A stretch of DNA of 64,000 bases from Sphingomonas limnosediminicola (GCF_039537965.1 NZ_BAABBM010000001.1:62001-126000); one strand, 5' to 3'. Shown: positions 36,928 to 46,870, numbered from the stretch's first letter. The notes: a model not told the origin generated them from the sequence alone. Translations and numbers: made by a program.

Positions 36928-37799
36928 TAGCCGAAGACCGAATCGAGGTTTTGCTTCACATATTCGTCAATGTGCCGCGCTTCTCGCGCACCGAGCACCT
37001 TCCGAAATCCGCCGCTTCCTCCCTTGCGCACCTTGCCTGACTTCTCGTCACCCTTCTTCGAACGGCGGAGCCTTGAGGAAGTGAAGTACCGGTCTTGTTC
37101 GAGGCGCTTCAGGTTTTCGATGCTACCAAAGGCCACCGCGTCCGCGATATCCTCGCTTCCGGCGGAAAGCCCAATCGCCTTCGCCACCGTTGCGAGAGTT
37201 GCTTCTGGTTGCGCGAGGAAGTCCTCGTAGCGCACGATCGTGACGTTCTGATGCTCGCGGTCCAGTTCGGCGAAGTCGTTCAGGAATTTGACGATCGAGG
37301 GAATACCACCCTGATCAACCCAGACAAATTCGTCGAGCTGCCGTTCGGCGAGCTTCTTGCGCGCCTTGTCCCGGCTTCGGTACTTAAGGTGGTGGTAGCG
37401 CGAGACGGCGATGTCACCCGGGTGACGAGCGATTAGAATGACCTTCGTGTGGGCGTAGGCTCGCTTGTCGAGTTGGATTTCCTCCGGCCTCCGCATCGTG
37501 TCGCCTGCATGGGTGAACAACAGTCGCGGAACGCCCGCCTTCGCACCGCGCAGGTCGGCGAATTCGAGCAGGCGCCGCTCATCGATCCCGTACTGGCGCC
37601 GAAACAGGCGCGCGAGCATTGCGCGGACGAAGGTCCGCCCTGACTTCGGGTATGAAACTACGACCGCATCAGCCTGAGCCAGATAGGCCGAGTCACGAAG
37701 ATCGCGCTTAAGCCGGAGTGCGGCCGAGCCAGCAATCAGGCCGAGCACCAGCGCGGTCCCGCGCTTGGCGTAGTAGCTGAGATTGCTGCGGCTGGGCAC
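36924..37799 (-). CDS. Sulfotransferase domain protein
   Basis: A 291-residue protein. The PAPS-binding 5'-phosphosulfate loop is SYPKSGRTFVRAML (about residues 49-62) and the 3'-phosphate motif is ARHPGDIAVSRYHH. Both are characteristic of cytosolic-type sulfotransferases, which move sulfate from PAPS to a hydroxyl on a sugar, lipid or small molecule. A hydrophobic N-terminal stretch (ALVLGLIAGSAAL) may anchor it. The GTG start lies only 9 bp after the eda stop, so it may be co-transcribed with the Entner-Doudoroff genes; no clear ribosome site is seen. The acceptor is unknown, but nearby glycosyltransferases point to a surface glycan. Confidence 0.87.
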   Translation of the reverse strand: MPSRSNLSYYAKRGTALVLGLIAGSAALRLKRDLRDSAYLAQADAVVVSYPKSGRTFVRAMLARLFRRQYGIDERRLLEFADLRGAKAGVPRLLFTHAGDTMRRPEEIQLDKRAYAHTKVILIARHPGDIAVSRYHHLKYRSRDKARKKLAERQLDEFVWVDQGGIPSIVKFLNDFAELDREHQNVTIVRYEDFLAQPEATLATVAKAIGLSAGSEDIADAVAFGSIENLKRLEQDRYFTSSRLRRSKKGDEKSGKVRKGGSGGFRKVLGAREARHIDEYVKQNLDSVFGY

Positions 37800-37808
37800 G
37801 CGCGCCGG

Positions 37809-38426
37809 TTAATTGGTGGCGAGCTTGTCGCGCAATGCGCGAGCGCGCTTTGCAACCTCTGCCGTGGTGTCGCCGGGTCCGGCGTAGAGCCATGTGCCGC
37901 CGACGCAGAGAACCGATTCAAGCGCCAGCCACTCCTGAACATTATCAGGGCGGATGCCCCCAGTCGGACAGAAGCGGACATCCGCGAATGGGCCGGTCAG
38001 CGCCTTCAACATCGGAATTCCGCCCGACGCAGCGGCCGGGAAGAATTTGAAGCGGTTCAGCCCGAGGTCAAGCCCACGCATGACGTCTCCTGCAGTTGAA
38101 ATACCGGGCAGGTATGGAATGCGGGCTTTGGCGACGGCGAGGGCGAGGTGGTCGGTCAGCCCTGGCGAGACGATGAACTGGCTGCCGGCCTTCTTGGCTT
38201 CGGCAAGCTGCCACTCCTCGACCACTGTGCCGGCCCCGACGATGGCCCCCGGCACCTCGCGCATGGTGCGGATGGCGTCGACGGCCGCCTTGGTGCGCAG
38301 GGTGACTTCGAGGACCGGCAATCCCTCGCCGACGAAGACGCGCGCCAGCTCGGCCCAATCCGCTTCGCCTTCGAGTACCAGCACCGGGATGACCGGCGCG
38401 GCGCGCATGATCTCGTCGATGTTCAT
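37809..38426 (-). CDS. eda: KDPG aldolase (2-dehydro-3-deoxy-phosphogluconate aldolase)
   Basis: A 205-residue class I aldolase of normal length. The Schiff-base lysine lies in LNRFKFFPAA (K127). Other family features are IPVLVLEGEADW at the start, VLEVTLRT, VGAGTVV and FCPTGGI. It splits 2-keto-3-deoxy-6-phosphogluconate to pyruvate and glyceraldehyde 3-phosphate, the last step of the Entner-Doudoroff pathway. Its ATG overlaps the glk stop by 4 bp. Confidence 0.96.
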   Translation of the reverse strand: MNIDEIMRAAPVIPVLVLEGEADWAELARVFVGEGLPVLEVTLRTKAAVDAIRTMREVPGAIVGAGTVVEEWQLAEAKKAGSQFIVSPGLTDHLALAVAKARIPYLPGISTAGDVMRGLDLGLNRFKFFPAAASGGIPMLKALTGPFADVRFCPTGGIRPDNVQEWLALESVLCVGGTWLYAGPGDTTAEVAKRARALRDKLATN

Positions 38427-39391
38427 GAATGCTCCCGAGCGAAAGCGGCCGCGGCGCCGAAAAGTCCCGGCTCCGCATAGGTGATCAGCTTTACCGGCAT
38501 GTCGTCCATGCGGCGCTCGAAGCGACCCTTGGCGATGAAACGGTCCCGGAAACCCGAAGTCGTCAGGTGATCAGCCAGGCGAAGTCCCACGCCGCCGGCA
38601 ATGACGACGCCATACGAGCCCTGCGCGAGCGCCATGTCTCCAGCCACAGAGCCAAGCGTCAGGCACAGTCGATCGAGCGCCGCATTCGCGAGACTATCCG
38701 TTCCAGCGATCGCCGCCGCCCAGAGTTCTTTCTCATCGTGAAAGGCGAGGGGTTGGCCCTCAATGGCACCAAGCGCCTCGTACAGATTCCAAAGGCCGCG
38801 GCCGGAGGCGATGCGTTCGATGGATACGCGGCGAAAGCTTCGGCGAAGCTCGGTCAGGATGCGATCCTCGAGCTTGTCGAGCGGTGCGAAGTCGACGTGA
38901 CCGCCCTCGGTCTCGATCACTTCGTAATGGTCGGGCTTTCGAAGCAGCGCAGCGACGCCAAGGCCGGTTCCCGGGCCGACGATCGAAAGGACACCGGTCT
39001 TTGGAAGCGGTCTGTCCGGCCCGCAGATGTGTCGGAATTCCGCGTCCGGAAGTGTGGCCACAGCATAAGCAACCGCGCCAAAGTCGTTGACGATGGTGAA
39101 GCGATCGACGCCAAGCCGCTCCTTCATCAGAGACGGGCGGATCACCCAAGGGTTGTTTGTGAGCTTCAGCACTTCGCCGCCTACCGGACCGGCGAAGGCG
39201 ATCGCGAGCTCTGGCGGAAGATCGATGCCCTTACGCCGGCCGAATTCCTCCCATGCAAGCTGGAAGCTGCCGTGCTCGGATGTTTGCAGCTTTATCGGAT
39301 CATCGAGACGAACGACGCGGCCGCCGTCGATCTCAGCCAGCGCGAAGCGCGCATGAGTGCCGCCGATGTCGGCTGAAACGATGGTCCTCAT
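38423..39391 (-). CDS. glk: Glucokinase
   Basis: A 322-residue kinase of the proteobacterial Glk type. It carries the phosphate-1 motif [15 protein letters not shown] near the start, the glucose-contact region [12 protein letters not shown], and [12 protein letters not shown]. It phosphorylates imported glucose to glucose 6-phosphate, feeding zwf upstream. It is coupled on both sides: its ATG overlaps the edd stop and its stop overlaps the eda start, each by 4 bp. Confidence 0.96.
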   Translation of the reverse strand: MRTIVSADIGGTHARFALAEIDGGRVVRLDDPIKLQTSEHGSFQLAWEEFGRRKGIDLPPELAIAFAGPVGGEVLKLTNNPWVIRPSLMKERLGVDRFTIVNDFGAVAYAVATLPDAEFRHICGPDRPLPKTGVLSIVGPGTGLGVAALLRKPDHYEVIETEGGHVDFAPLDKLEDRILTELRRSFRRVSIERIASGRGLWNLYEALGAIEGQPLAFHDEKELWAAAIAGTDSLANAALDRLCLTLGSVAGDMALAQGSYGVVIAGGVGLRLADHLTTSGFRDRFIAKGRFERRMDDMPVKLITYAEPGLFGAAAAFAREHS

Positions 39392-41202
39392 GCTTGTTCA
39401 ATTTCCATTGCGGCAAGCATGGCGGAGGCGCCTTGCTCAGCTTCGTTCGATGTGACGCGCATCAGCGCGAACAGCTCACGGCCGGTGCCGACCGGCGGCG
39501 GGGGCGAATTGGCCGCGGGACGTGACGCCAGATCGACGCCGACTGCCTCCAGCGTGCCGGTATTCGCATCGAGGCGAATGATGTCACCGTCGCGCACCCG
39601 CGCCAGTGGTCCATCGGGAAGCGCTTCTGGCGAAACGTGGATCGCGGCGGGCACCTTGCCGCTGGCACCTGACATCCGGCCGTCGGTCACGAGCGCTACG
39701 CGGTGGCCGCGGTCCTGAAGCACGCCTAGCGTCGGCGTTAGCTTGTGCAGCTCAGGCATGCCGTTCGCCCGTGGACCCTGGAAGCGCACGATCACGGTCA
39801 CGTCGCGATCCAGCTCGCCGGCCTTGAAGGCCTCCAGCACCGCATCCTGGTCGGAGAAGCAGCGGGCAGGGGCCTCGATCAACCAGCGGTCGGAGTCGAC
39901 GGCGCTGGTCTTGAAGACCGCGCGGCCCAAATTGCCTTTGACAAGGCGCATACCGCCGTCGGCCAGGAAGGGCTCGGTCGCAGGACGGAGCATGTCGACG
40001 TCGGCGCTTTCCTCCGCGGGCTTCCAGATGAGCTCGTCGCCGTGCAACTCCGGATTGCCGACCCAGTCATCCATCGATTCCGCGCCCGCGGTGACGGTGT
40101 CCATGTGGATCAAACCTTCGCGACCCAGTGTGTAGGTCACAAAGGCCATGCCACCGGCATCTTGGAAGTCGTTCACGTCCTTCGCACCGTTGGGGTAGAC
40201 GCGCGCGAGCAACGGGACAGCCCCTGAAAGCTCCTCGAAGTCTTGCCAGTCGATGATGATCCCGGCCGCGCGAGCGATCGCGGGCAAATGGATGGTGTGG
40301 TTGGTCGATCCGCCCGTTGCCAGCAGCCCGGCCATGGCGTTTACGATTGCCTTCTCATCGACGACTTGCGCCAGCGGACGCTCCCCGCTCTTCGCGAGAT
40401 CCGCGAGCCGATGAACCGCCGCGCGCGTCAGCGCCTGACGCAGCGGCGTGCCGGGATTGATGAACGCAGCGTTGGGAATGTGCAGCCCCATCAGCTCCAT
40501 CATCATCTGGTTGCTATTGGCGGTGCCGTAGAAGGTGCAGGTGCCGGGGGAGTGGTAGGAGCGACTTTCGGCGCGAAGCAGTTCGTCCTTGCTGACTTTG
40601 CCCTCGGCATAGAGCTGGCGGACGCGCTGCTTTTCCTTGTTCGGGAGCCCCGATGGCATCGGTCCACCGGGGACTAGCAGCATTGGCAGATGACCAAAGC
40701 GTAATGCGCCGATCAGCAACCCTGGGACAATCTTGTCGCAAATGCCAAGCAGCGCGGCTGCATCAAACATGCCGTGACTGAGCGCGACCGCGGTGCTCAT
40801 CGCGATGACGTCGCGGCTGAACAACGAGAGGTCCATGCCGGCCTGACCCTGCGTGACACCGTCGCACATGGCCGGAACGCCGCCCGCGACCTGCGCCGTT
40901 GCGCCAACTTCGCGAGCGAAGATCTTCATCTGCTCGGGGAAACGGCCGTAGGGCTGATGCGCCGACAGCATGTCATTGTAAGCGGTTACGATGCCGATGT
41001 TAGGACCGTTGAAAGTGCTGATGGCGGCCTTGTCCTCGCCGGATGCGGCGAACCCATGCGCGAAATTGCCGCAACTGAGGCGAGGCCTGCTGATCCCTCG
41101 GTCCTTCTCGTCGGCCATGAGGTCGAGATACTTGCGTCGCGTCGGCTTGGACCGCTCGATGATGCGATCGGTGACGGCGGCGAGTGTGGGGTGAAGACTC
41201 AT
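39388..41202 (-). CDS. edd: Phosphogluconate dehydratase
   Basis: A 604-residue protein of the IlvD/Edd family at its usual length. Iron-sulfur ligand cysteines appear in [14 protein letters not shown] and [11 protein letters not shown], and [16 protein letters not shown] with FINPGTPLR are Edd-type. It dehydrates 6-phosphogluconate to KDPG using a [4Fe-4S] cluster. The order zwf-edd-glk-eda gives the complete Entner-Doudoroff branch in one operon. The gap to zwf is 23 bp. Confidence 0.96.
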   Translation of the reverse strand: MSLHPTLAAVTDRIIERSKPTRRKYLDLMADEKDRGISRPRLSCGNFAHGFAASGEDKAAISTFNGPNIGIVTAYNDMLSAHQPYGRFPEQMKIFAREVGATAQVAGGVPAMCDGVTQGQAGMDLSLFSRDVIAMSTAVALSHGMFDAAALLGICDKIVPGLLIGALRFGHLPMLLVPGGPMPSGLPNKEKQRVRQLYAEGKVSKDELLRAESRSYHSPGTCTFYGTANSNQMMMELMGLHIPNAAFINPGTPLRQALTRAAVHRLADLAKSGERPLAQVVDEKAIVNAMAGLLATGGSTNHTIHLPAIARAAGIIIDWQDFEELSGAVPLLARVYPNGAKDVNDFQDAGGMAFVTYTLGREGLIHMDTVTAGAESMDDWVGNPELHGDELIWKPAEESADVDMLRPATEPFLADGGMRLVKGNLGRAVFKTSAVDSDRWLIEAPARCFSDQDAVLEAFKAGELDRDVTVIVRFQGPRANGMPELHKLTPTLGVLQDRGHRVALVTDGRMSGASGKVPAAIHVSPEALPDGPLARVRDGDIIRLDANTGTLEAVGVDLASRPAANSPPPPVGTGRELFALMRVTSNEAEQGASAMLAAMEIEQA

Positions 41203-41225
41203 GGCGGCTATCTGGGCCCTCGCGC

Positions 41226-42683
41226 TTACTCGTGCCAGCTAATCCCATCGCGCTCGGTCAGCGCGATGGCGGCGGACGGGCCCCAGGTGCCTGCTGTATA
41301 CGATCGTGGCGACATTCCCTTTTCGCGCCAGGCGGCTCGGATCTGGTCGATCCAGGCCCATTGCGCTTCGACCTCATCCCGGCGGACGAACAAGGTCGGG
41401 TCGCCCTCGATGAGGTCCAGAAGCAAGCGCTCGTACGCGATGCGACGGCGGTATTCGCTGAAGGCATTGGCAAGCCCGATGTCGAGGGGGATTTCGCGCA
41501 GACGAACGCCCTCTCGGTCCAGGCCCGGGGTCTTTGACATCAGGTGCAGGCTTATCGTCTCTTCAGGTTGAAGGCCGATGACCAGCTTGTTCGGCCGTGT
41601 CGTCGCGCCGCGCGCCGCGAAGATGGAGTAGGGAACATCCTTGAACTGGATGAAGATCTCCGTGTCGCGCGTCGGCATGCGCTTGCCCGTTCGAAGGTAG
41701 AAGGGAACGCCCTTCCAGCGCCAGTTGTCGACATAGGCCTTGATCGCGACAAAGGTTTCGGTCGGGCTGTCGCGGCCCAATTCCTCCGCATAGCCGGGCA
41801 CCGGTTCGCCATCGATGGCGCCGCGGCCGTACTGGCCGACCACCGTGTGGCTCTCGACATCCGCCTCGGTGATCCGCCGGAGCGAGCGCAGCACCTTGAC
41901 CTTCTCGTCGCGAACGGCAGTGGCGTTGAAGTCGGTCGGCGGCTCCATCGCCGTCAGTGCGAGCAACTGGAGCATATGGTTCTGCACCATGTCGCGGAGC
42001 GCGCCAGAGCTTTCGTAATAATCGGCGCGGCCCTCCAGTCCGACGGTCTCGGCTACGGTTATCTGGATGTGGTCGATGTGAGCGCTGTTCCACAGCGGTT
42101 CGAACAGCAGATTCGCGAACCGCAATGCAAGCAGGTTCTGTACGGTTTCCTTGCCCAGGTAGTGGTCGATGCGGAAGGTGCGATCCTCGGGAAAGGCGGC
42201 AGCGACAGCGTCGTTGATCTCGCGGCTGGATTCGAGATCCGTGCCGAGCGGTTTCTCGAGCGCCATGCGGACCGTCGGGCATGCGAGGCCGGCTCGCTTC
42301 AGGCCGTCGATCGTCGGTTTGAATAACGATGGGGCGGTCGAGAGGAAGATTGCCACACCATGGCATGGGTCGCCGATGGTTTTGGACAGCCGCGCGAAGC
42401 CGGCCGGATCATTGATGTCCAAGGGGACATAGTGGAGCCGCGCGAGAAAACGGTCGGCAATGCCCTGCTGGTAGAAACCCTCTGGAAGATGCTCCTTCAG
42501 GGCCTCTTGTGCGCGCGCTCGAAATTCAGCGTCATCGAGCTCTGTGCGGGCAGTGCCGACGATGCGCAGCTGATCAGGCAAAAGCCCGTCGGAATCGAGG
42601 CCGTAAAGCGAAGGAAGCAACATGCGCCGGGAAAGATCGCCGGTCGCGCCGAACAACAGGAGGGTAGATGCCTTTTCCGCCAT
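41226..42683 (-). CDS. zwf: Glucose-6-phosphate dehydrogenase
   Basis: The enzyme has 485 residues from ATG 42683; a longer reading from 42719 adds 12 residues that do not fit the family. The coenzyme motif [10 protein letters not shown] is at the N-terminus and the substrate-binding RIDHYLGKE holds the catalytic site. FFLRTGKRM-like sequence ([14 protein letters not shown]) and the C-terminal WAWIDQI are also typical. It oxidises glucose 6-phosphate to 6-phosphogluconolactone. No 6-phosphogluconolactonase gene is seen in this operon. It follows the MFS gene by 45 bp. Confidence 0.96.
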   Translation of the reverse strand: MAEKASTLLLFGATGDLSRRMLLPSLYGLDSDGLLPDQLRIVGTARTELDDAEFRARAQEALKEHLPEGFYQQGIADRFLARLHYVPLDINDPAGFARLSKTIGDPCHGVAIFLSTAPSLFKPTIDGLKRAGLACPTVRMALEKPLGTDLESSREINDAVAAAFPEDRTFRIDHYLGKETVQNLLALRFANLLFEPLWNSAHIDHIQITVAETVGLEGRADYYESSGALRDMVQNHMLQLLALTAMEPPTDFNATAVRDEKVKVLRSLRRITEADVESHTVVGQYGRGAIDGEPVPGYAEELGRDSPTETFVAIKAYVDNWRWKGVPFYLRTGKRMPTRDTEIFIQFKDVPYSIFAARGATTRPNKLVIGLQPEETISLHLMSKTPGLDREGVRLREIPLDIGLANAFSEYRRRIAYERLLLDLIEGDPTLFVRRDEVEAQWAWIDQIRAAWREKGMSPRSYTAGTWGPSAAIALTERDGISWHE

Positions 42684-42728
42684 GGGCGCACTGCTAGAGG
42701 TGCAGGGCGCAAGGCGCAAACCCCACCG

Positions 42729-44315
42729 CTAAATGCCCGTCGCCGCGAATGTGTGGCCATCGGGATCAAGGTCGCGAAGGTCGCGACCGCGGGTCTCCTT
42801 GCCGTAAATCGCCACCAGGACCATCGCGACGAAAGTGGGAACGATAACGGCCACGGCGACGACGGCGAGCGGCGGTACCAGTGCAAGGATCGCGAGAAAC
42901 TGCGCGAAGACGCCGCCAGCCTTCGTGCAGGCCGCAACCGTCCCGGTTGTCCGGCCGCGAATCCGCAGGGGAAAGCTTTCGGCGGCATAAGGGAGGATCA
43001 TCGCAATCAATGCGTTGGTCCCGACAATCAGCAAGGCGACCGGCAGTACCGGGCTGCTTTCGCTGGAGGATTCGAGCCACAGCACGCCGGCGAGCCCAGC
43101 GAGAGTGAGGCCCAGCGACGTGACGACTGACCACTTCGTGCTCCACGCACTGTAAAGGTAGGCGACAACGAAGACCGTCGGGAAGGCGATCAGCGCCGAT
43201 TCCGCCAGCAGCTTGCTTGAGACGCTCACGCTGTGGCCCTTGGCGACGAGGTCAGCCGGAAGCCACAGTAGCAATCCGAAGTTGATCAGTCCGAAGCAGG
43301 CGGCTGCAAGGCTCAAGGCAAACAGTTTGCCGAAGAATGCCGGGCCGGTGAGTGCGACTGATTGGCCACGTTGTAGGGCAATTTGCTCCGCAACCCGGAC
43401 GTGGCGGGCATTCGAGCCGAACCGCTCCATTACTTGCCGCGCCTCTTGGCGCCGGCCGCGTGCCAAGAGGAACTTGGCGGACTCCGGGATGAAAGCGCCC
43501 AGGAGGACAAGCGAGAGACCCGTAGGAAGATTCAGGATCCACAGGATGCGCCATCCGAAGAATGGCTGGAGCAACGCCGAGAAACCGCTCGCCGCGAAAT
43601 AGCCGCCGACGGCGCCGAGGCCGCCGACGAGGACGAGGCTCCAACCCCGGTGCTTGCTCGGCATCATCTCAGCCAGGAGCGCGTAGGTCACCGGAAGCAT
43701 CCCCCCGGCGGCCGCCCCCATCATGAAGCACATGCCGACATTCCACGCGAGCGAGGGCATCGCGCCGCAAATCGACGTACCAACGAACATTACTGCTGAA
43801 AGCAGGATCGAGGCTTTCCTCCCGTAAATGTCCGCAAGAATGCCCCAGACGATAGACCCGACGACCGTGCCGACGAGCGCAGAGAACGGGAAGAGTGAGA
43901 CGGTGCTCTTGGTTACCCGATATTCGCTCATCATACCTGGAAGCGTGAAGCCGAGCGTCGCCGGCTTCATGATGTCGATGATGAGGGCAATGACCAGCAC
44001 GGCCATCAACATCCAGTGGGCGCGGCCGAGCGGTGCGTCTTCGGGTGGGGTGACTACTATATCTTGGGAAGCTGCGAGCTGGCTGGCGATGTCGCGTGGA
44101 AGCAAGCCGTAAGCAGCTATCCCGATGCCACCCACGATGGCGATCATGCCAAGAATCATGTCCCAACCGATCGGCATTCCAGCGAGGACGAAATGGTTGT
44201 GCCGGCCCATCAAGAACATCGGCGCATGCATGAGGACGCCGCCCGTCACCGCGATGACGCCCAATGCGAAGGCCCAAACCCCGCGCCGGTCTGAAAGGGT
44301 GCTAGTGCTGATCAT
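42729..44315 (-). CDS. MFS sugar transporter upstream of the Entner-Doudoroff genes
   Basis: A 528-residue major facilitator protein. Membrane segments begin at WAFALGVIAVTGGVLM, there is a short soluble insert after the first pair (residues 75-92), and the MFS motif A region reads WGILADIYGRKASI. A second signature, GAFIPESAKFLLARGR, is of the sugar-porter/metabolite:H+ type. The gene precedes zwf by 45 bp on the same strand, so it likely imports glucose or another hexose for the pathway. AGGA lies just before the ATG. Substrate inferred only from context. Confidence 0.85.
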   Translation of the reverse strand: MISTSTLSDRRGVWAFALGVIAVTGGVLMHAPMFLMGRHNHFVLAGMPIGWDMILGMIAIVGGIGIAAYGLLPRDIASQLAASQDIVVTPPEDAPLGRAHWMLMAVLVIALIIDIMKPATLGFTLPGMMSEYRVTKSTVSLFPFSALVGTVVGSIVWGILADIYGRKASILLSAVMFVGTSICGAMPSLAWNVGMCFMMGAAAGGMLPVTYALLAEMMPSKHRGWSLVLVGGLGAVGGYFAASGFSALLQPFFGWRILWILNLPTGLSLVLLGAFIPESAKFLLARGRRQEARQVMERFGSNARHVRVAEQIALQRGQSVALTGPAFFGKLFALSLAAACFGLINFGLLLWLPADLVAKGHSVSVSSKLLAESALIAFPTVFVVAYLYSAWSTKWSVVTSLGLTLAGLAGVLWLESSSESSPVLPVALLIVGTNALIAMILPYAAESFPLRIRGRTTGTVAACTKAGGVFAQFLAILALVPPLAVVAVAVIVPTFVAMVLVAIYGKETRGRDLRDLDPDGHTFAATGI

Positions 44316-44485
44316 GTTTCCTGGTCCGCGGATAGCGGCTCGGCTCCCGCTGTCAAAAGTCCTTCAGTTGTCAGTCGCGCGTATGTTAGCCCGAACAGCG
44401 AGGGACACGAGAATCTGACAATGCACACGACTCCCCTACCACTCATCGCCGGTTGCTGCGCGGCACCGCCCGCAAGCTCCGCCGC
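44316..44485. promoter_or_regulatory. Divergent control region between the MFS/zwf operon and the ROK kinase
   Basis: 170 bp between opposite transcription units. It holds a TGTTAGCCCGAACA element at 44384-44397, two mismatches from the symmetric form TGTTAGCGCTAACA and close to the perfect palindrome at 48365-48376. A short open frame (ATG 44421 to TGA 44489) ends on the TTG used here as the kinase start. No certain promoter elements are claimed. Confidence 0.5.
44384..44397. promoter_or_regulatory. Putative LacI operator TGTTAGCCCGAACA
   Basis: An imperfect 14 bp dyad, matching 5 of 7 arm positions symmetrically. It is related to the perfect GTTAGCGCTAAC palindrome between the carboxylesterase and FucP-type genes. 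Probable reader is the LacI protein at 50504-51604. If real, that regulator would control the Entner-Doudoroff operon, the kinase and the second sugar cluster together. Confidence 0.4.
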
Positions 44486-45376
44486 TTGAGCAATTGCCCG
44501 CCGCTAGCCGGAGTCGAGCTCGGCGGGACCAAATGCGTCGTGATTCTGGCGCGAGGGCCGGACGAAATCCTGGGGCGGGAAAGCGTGCCGACGACGACAC
44601 CGGGCGAAACGCTTGATACAGTCGCCGAAATACTCCTCGGCTGGCAGCGCGAGCGCGGGTTGGGCGCGTTGGGCATCGCGAGCTTCGGGCCCGTCTGCCT
44701 CAACCCGAACTCGCCGAATTGGGGCCATATCGTCACGACGACGAAGCCGGGTTGGAGCGACACGAGCATCGCGTCCCGCTTGGGCGAGAGGCTGGGCGTT
44801 CCGGTTGCATTCCAGACCGACGTAAACGGCGCGGCGTTGGCCGAGATGCGTTGGGGCGCGGGACAGGGCATGCGCGACTTCGCTTACATTACCGTTGGCA
44901 CGGGCGTTGGCGTAGGCTTGATCGTTAACGGAGAACCGACGCGAGGCTTCCTTCATTCGGAATTGGGCCATATTCGCGTCGCCCAGCGTGCCGGCGATGA
45001 ATGGACGGGCGCGTGCCCGTTTCACGGTGCATGCGTCGAGGGCCTGGCATCTGGCCCAGCGATCAAGGCCCGGGTCGCTCCTCGAGTCATCGACGAGCTA
45101 TCAAACGACGATCCTGTTTGGGATTCGGTGGCCTGGGCGATCGCGCAAGCGTGCCACGTCATTGTCTGTGCCGCGGCACCTGGCTCGATAGCCGTCGGCG
45201 GCGGCGTTCTTGAACGGCAGCCTCATCTGCTACAGCGGATCGAACCGCTGCTCGTTCAATCTCTCGGCGGGTACATGAGATTGCCGGTGGAGGGCGGCTA
45301 CGTTCGGGCGCCCGCACTGGGTTCGAATGCAGGCCCGCTAGGCGCAATCGCGCTTGCTATGACGGTCCAGCCGTAG
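44486..45376 (+). CDS. ROK family sugar kinase (fructokinase/mannokinase type)
   Basis: The kinase has 296 residues from TTG 44486. The ATP motif AGVELGGTKCVVILA starts about ten residues in. FGPVCLNPNSPNWG, the DVNGAALAEMRWGAG region, the YITVGTGVGVGL loop and GHIRVAQRAGDEWTGACPFHG-type zinc region follow; the Cys and His residues there are those of ROK kinases such as fructokinase ScrK. The start is unsure: TTG 44453 would add 11 residues, and neither has a strong ribosome site. It likely phosphorylates fructose or mannose, pairing with the phosphomannose isomerase gene that converges on it with a 20 bp overlap. Confidence 0.85.
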   Translation: MSNCPPLAGVELGGTKCVVILARGPDEILGRESVPTTTPGETLDTVAEILLGWQRERGLGALGIASFGPVCLNPNSPNWGHIVTTTKPGWSDTSIASRLGERLGVPVAFQTDVNGAALAEMRWGAGQGMRDFAYITVGTGVGVGLIVNGEPTRGFLHSELGHIRVAQRAGDEWTGACPFHGACVEGLASGPAIKARVAPRVIDELSNDDPVWDSVAWAIAQACHVIVCAAAPGSIAVGGGVLERQPHLLQRIEPLLVQSLGGYMRLPVEGGYVRAPALGSNAGPLGAIALAMTVQP

Positions 45377-46139
45377 CCCCGATCAATAGCCTACCGCCGG
45401 AGCTTTCCAGCCTGTCGTTCGGCTCCAGGAGAAGCACATCACCTGGGCCGGCAATCTCCGTGCCCGACTGCACCTCGGCTTCGAGAGGTATGATCCAACG
45501 ACGCTGACCCAGAAGCGCGTCAGATGTCGACTGAAGTAAGACGAAATGCTGGCTGGCGACCAAGAGCCGCTCGTCGGTCCCGGACAAATGTTGCACCAGC
45601 CCATTCGGGAAAGGACCTGAGTTCGAAACGGCAATGCCGTCGTCCAGATGCAGTTCGCGCGGGCGGCCATAATCGTAAAGGCGATAGGTCACGTCGGCAT
45701 TCTGCTGGAATTCAAGCAGCGAAATATCGGCGCCAATCGCGTGGATGGTCCCCGAGGGAACGAACACGAAATCCCCGGAATTCACCGGCCGCCAGTTGAT
45801 CAGCTCTTCGATTGATCCGTCGAGCGCAGCGGCGCGGAGTTCGTACTTGTTCACTTCACGCTTCAGCCCCAGTCCGAGCGTCGCTGCGGGACCTGCGTCG
45901 AGGATGTACCAGCATTCGCTCTTGCCCTGCGCGAGCCCGCGAGCGCGCGCTTGCTCGTCATTGGGGTGAACTTGGATGGAGAGCCGCTCGCTCGTGAAAA
46001 TGTACTTGGCGAGGAGCGGCAGGTCTTCGCCGTTTGTGTACCAAACTTCGCCGATCCGCTCGTCCGACGGCGCGTCGAATATCGGCGGAAGCTCGGTGCG
46101 GCCCCAGGGCTTTTCGACGAAGCGCCGATTGAGCTTCAT
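45357..46139 (-). CDS. Class I mannose-6-phosphate isomerase-like protein
   Basis: A 260-residue cupin enzyme from ATG 46139, which overlaps the SGNH hydrolase stop (ATGA). Zinc-site features are LSIQVHPNDEQA (Gln and His), ECWYIL (Glu) and FVPSGTIHAIG (His). The length and the early KPWGRTELP fit short bacterial ManA-type proteins, which interconvert mannose 6-phosphate and fructose 6-phosphate. With the ROK kinase it would route mannose into glycolytic intermediates. A longer reading from 46292 lies inside the upstream gene and is rejected. Confidence 0.87.
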   Translation of the reverse strand: MKLNRRFVEKPWGRTELPPIFDAPSDERIGEVWYTNGEDLPLLAKYIFTSERLSIQVHPNDEQARARGLAQGKSECWYILDAGPAATLGLGLKREVNKYELRAAALDGSIEELINWRPVNSGDFVFVPSGTIHAIGADISLLEFQQNADVTYRLYDYGRPRELHLDDGIAVSNSGPFPNGLVQHLSGTDERLLVASQHFVLLQSTSDALLGQRRWIIPLEAEVQSGTEIAGPGDVLLLEPNDRLESSGGRLLIGATAGPS

Positions 46140-46870
46140 GCGCGCGGTGGGCCGAAAAGGCGTTTGAGGATCGGCTCGATCACCGTCGCCATGGCGTCGT
46201 ATCCAGCCTCCGCCGGGTGCACGCCGTCGCTTGCAAGACCTTGTTTCATCGCACCGCTGCCATCGTCGAGAACGGGCCGATAGTCGACCCATGTCGCGCC
46301 AATCTCACGAGCATATTTCTCGAGCCAGCCGTTGATTTGAGCGATGCGCGACCGCGCCTCGATCTCTGGTCGCCAGGGAAGAGAGGCGGCGGGAGGGATG
46401 GGGGCGAGCAAGACGTTGATCCCGTGCCGCTGCGCGATATCGACCATCGCGCGGATATTGTCTTCTGTCATGCGGGCGGTCATCGGGCCGGTGTTGCCGG
46501 CGATATCGTTGGTCCCTGCCATGATGTGAACCGCCTTGGGTTTCAGGGCGACGACGTCGCTGAACATGCGCAAAGCCATCTGCGAGGTCGTCTGCCCGCC
46601 GATGCCGCGATCGATCCGGCCAGAGGAGAAGAAACCCGGCCGTTTGTCGTACCAGCCCTCGGTAATCGAATCTCCCATGAACACGATGTCGACTGGGCGG
46701 CCGGACGCGAGAAGCGCCGCATTGTCCTTGGCGTAATAGCCGACCATCCCGAAGTCCCGCAGCAGCCAGCCTCTAAACCAGGCGTTCCAGTCGACGCCAG
46801 GAGGTGCGCGCTCGGCGGCGATCAAAGGAAGGCCTAACGTCGCCTGGAGGATCCGCCGACGGCTGATCAT
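46136..46870 (-). CDS. SGNH/GDSL hydrolase, exported (probable carbohydrate esterase)
   Basis: The protein has 244 residues from ATG 46870, which overlaps the carboxylesterase stop. The N-terminus ISRRRILQATLGLPLIAAER is a Tat-like signal. The four SGNH blocks are present: FMGDSITEG (nucleophile Ser), DRGIGGQTTSQ (Gly), IMAGTNDIA (Asn) and SDGVHPAEAGY (Asp-x2-His). Such proteins often remove acetyl groups from sugars. Its position between a carboxylesterase and a mannose isomerase suggests deacetylation of a mannose- or hexose-containing glycan. Substrate inferred. Confidence 0.88.
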   Translation of the reverse strand: MISRRRILQATLGLPLIAAERAPPGVDWNAWFRGWLLRDFGMVGYYAKDNAALLASGRPVDIVFMGDSITEGWYDKRPGFFSSGRIDRGIGGQTTSQMALRMFSDVVALKPKAVHIMAGTNDIAGNTGPMTARMTEDNIRAMVDIAQRHGINVLLAPIPPAASLPWRPEIEARSRIAQINGWLEKYAREIGATWVDYRPVLDDGSGAMKQGLASDGVHPAEAGYDAMATVIEPILKRLFGPPRA

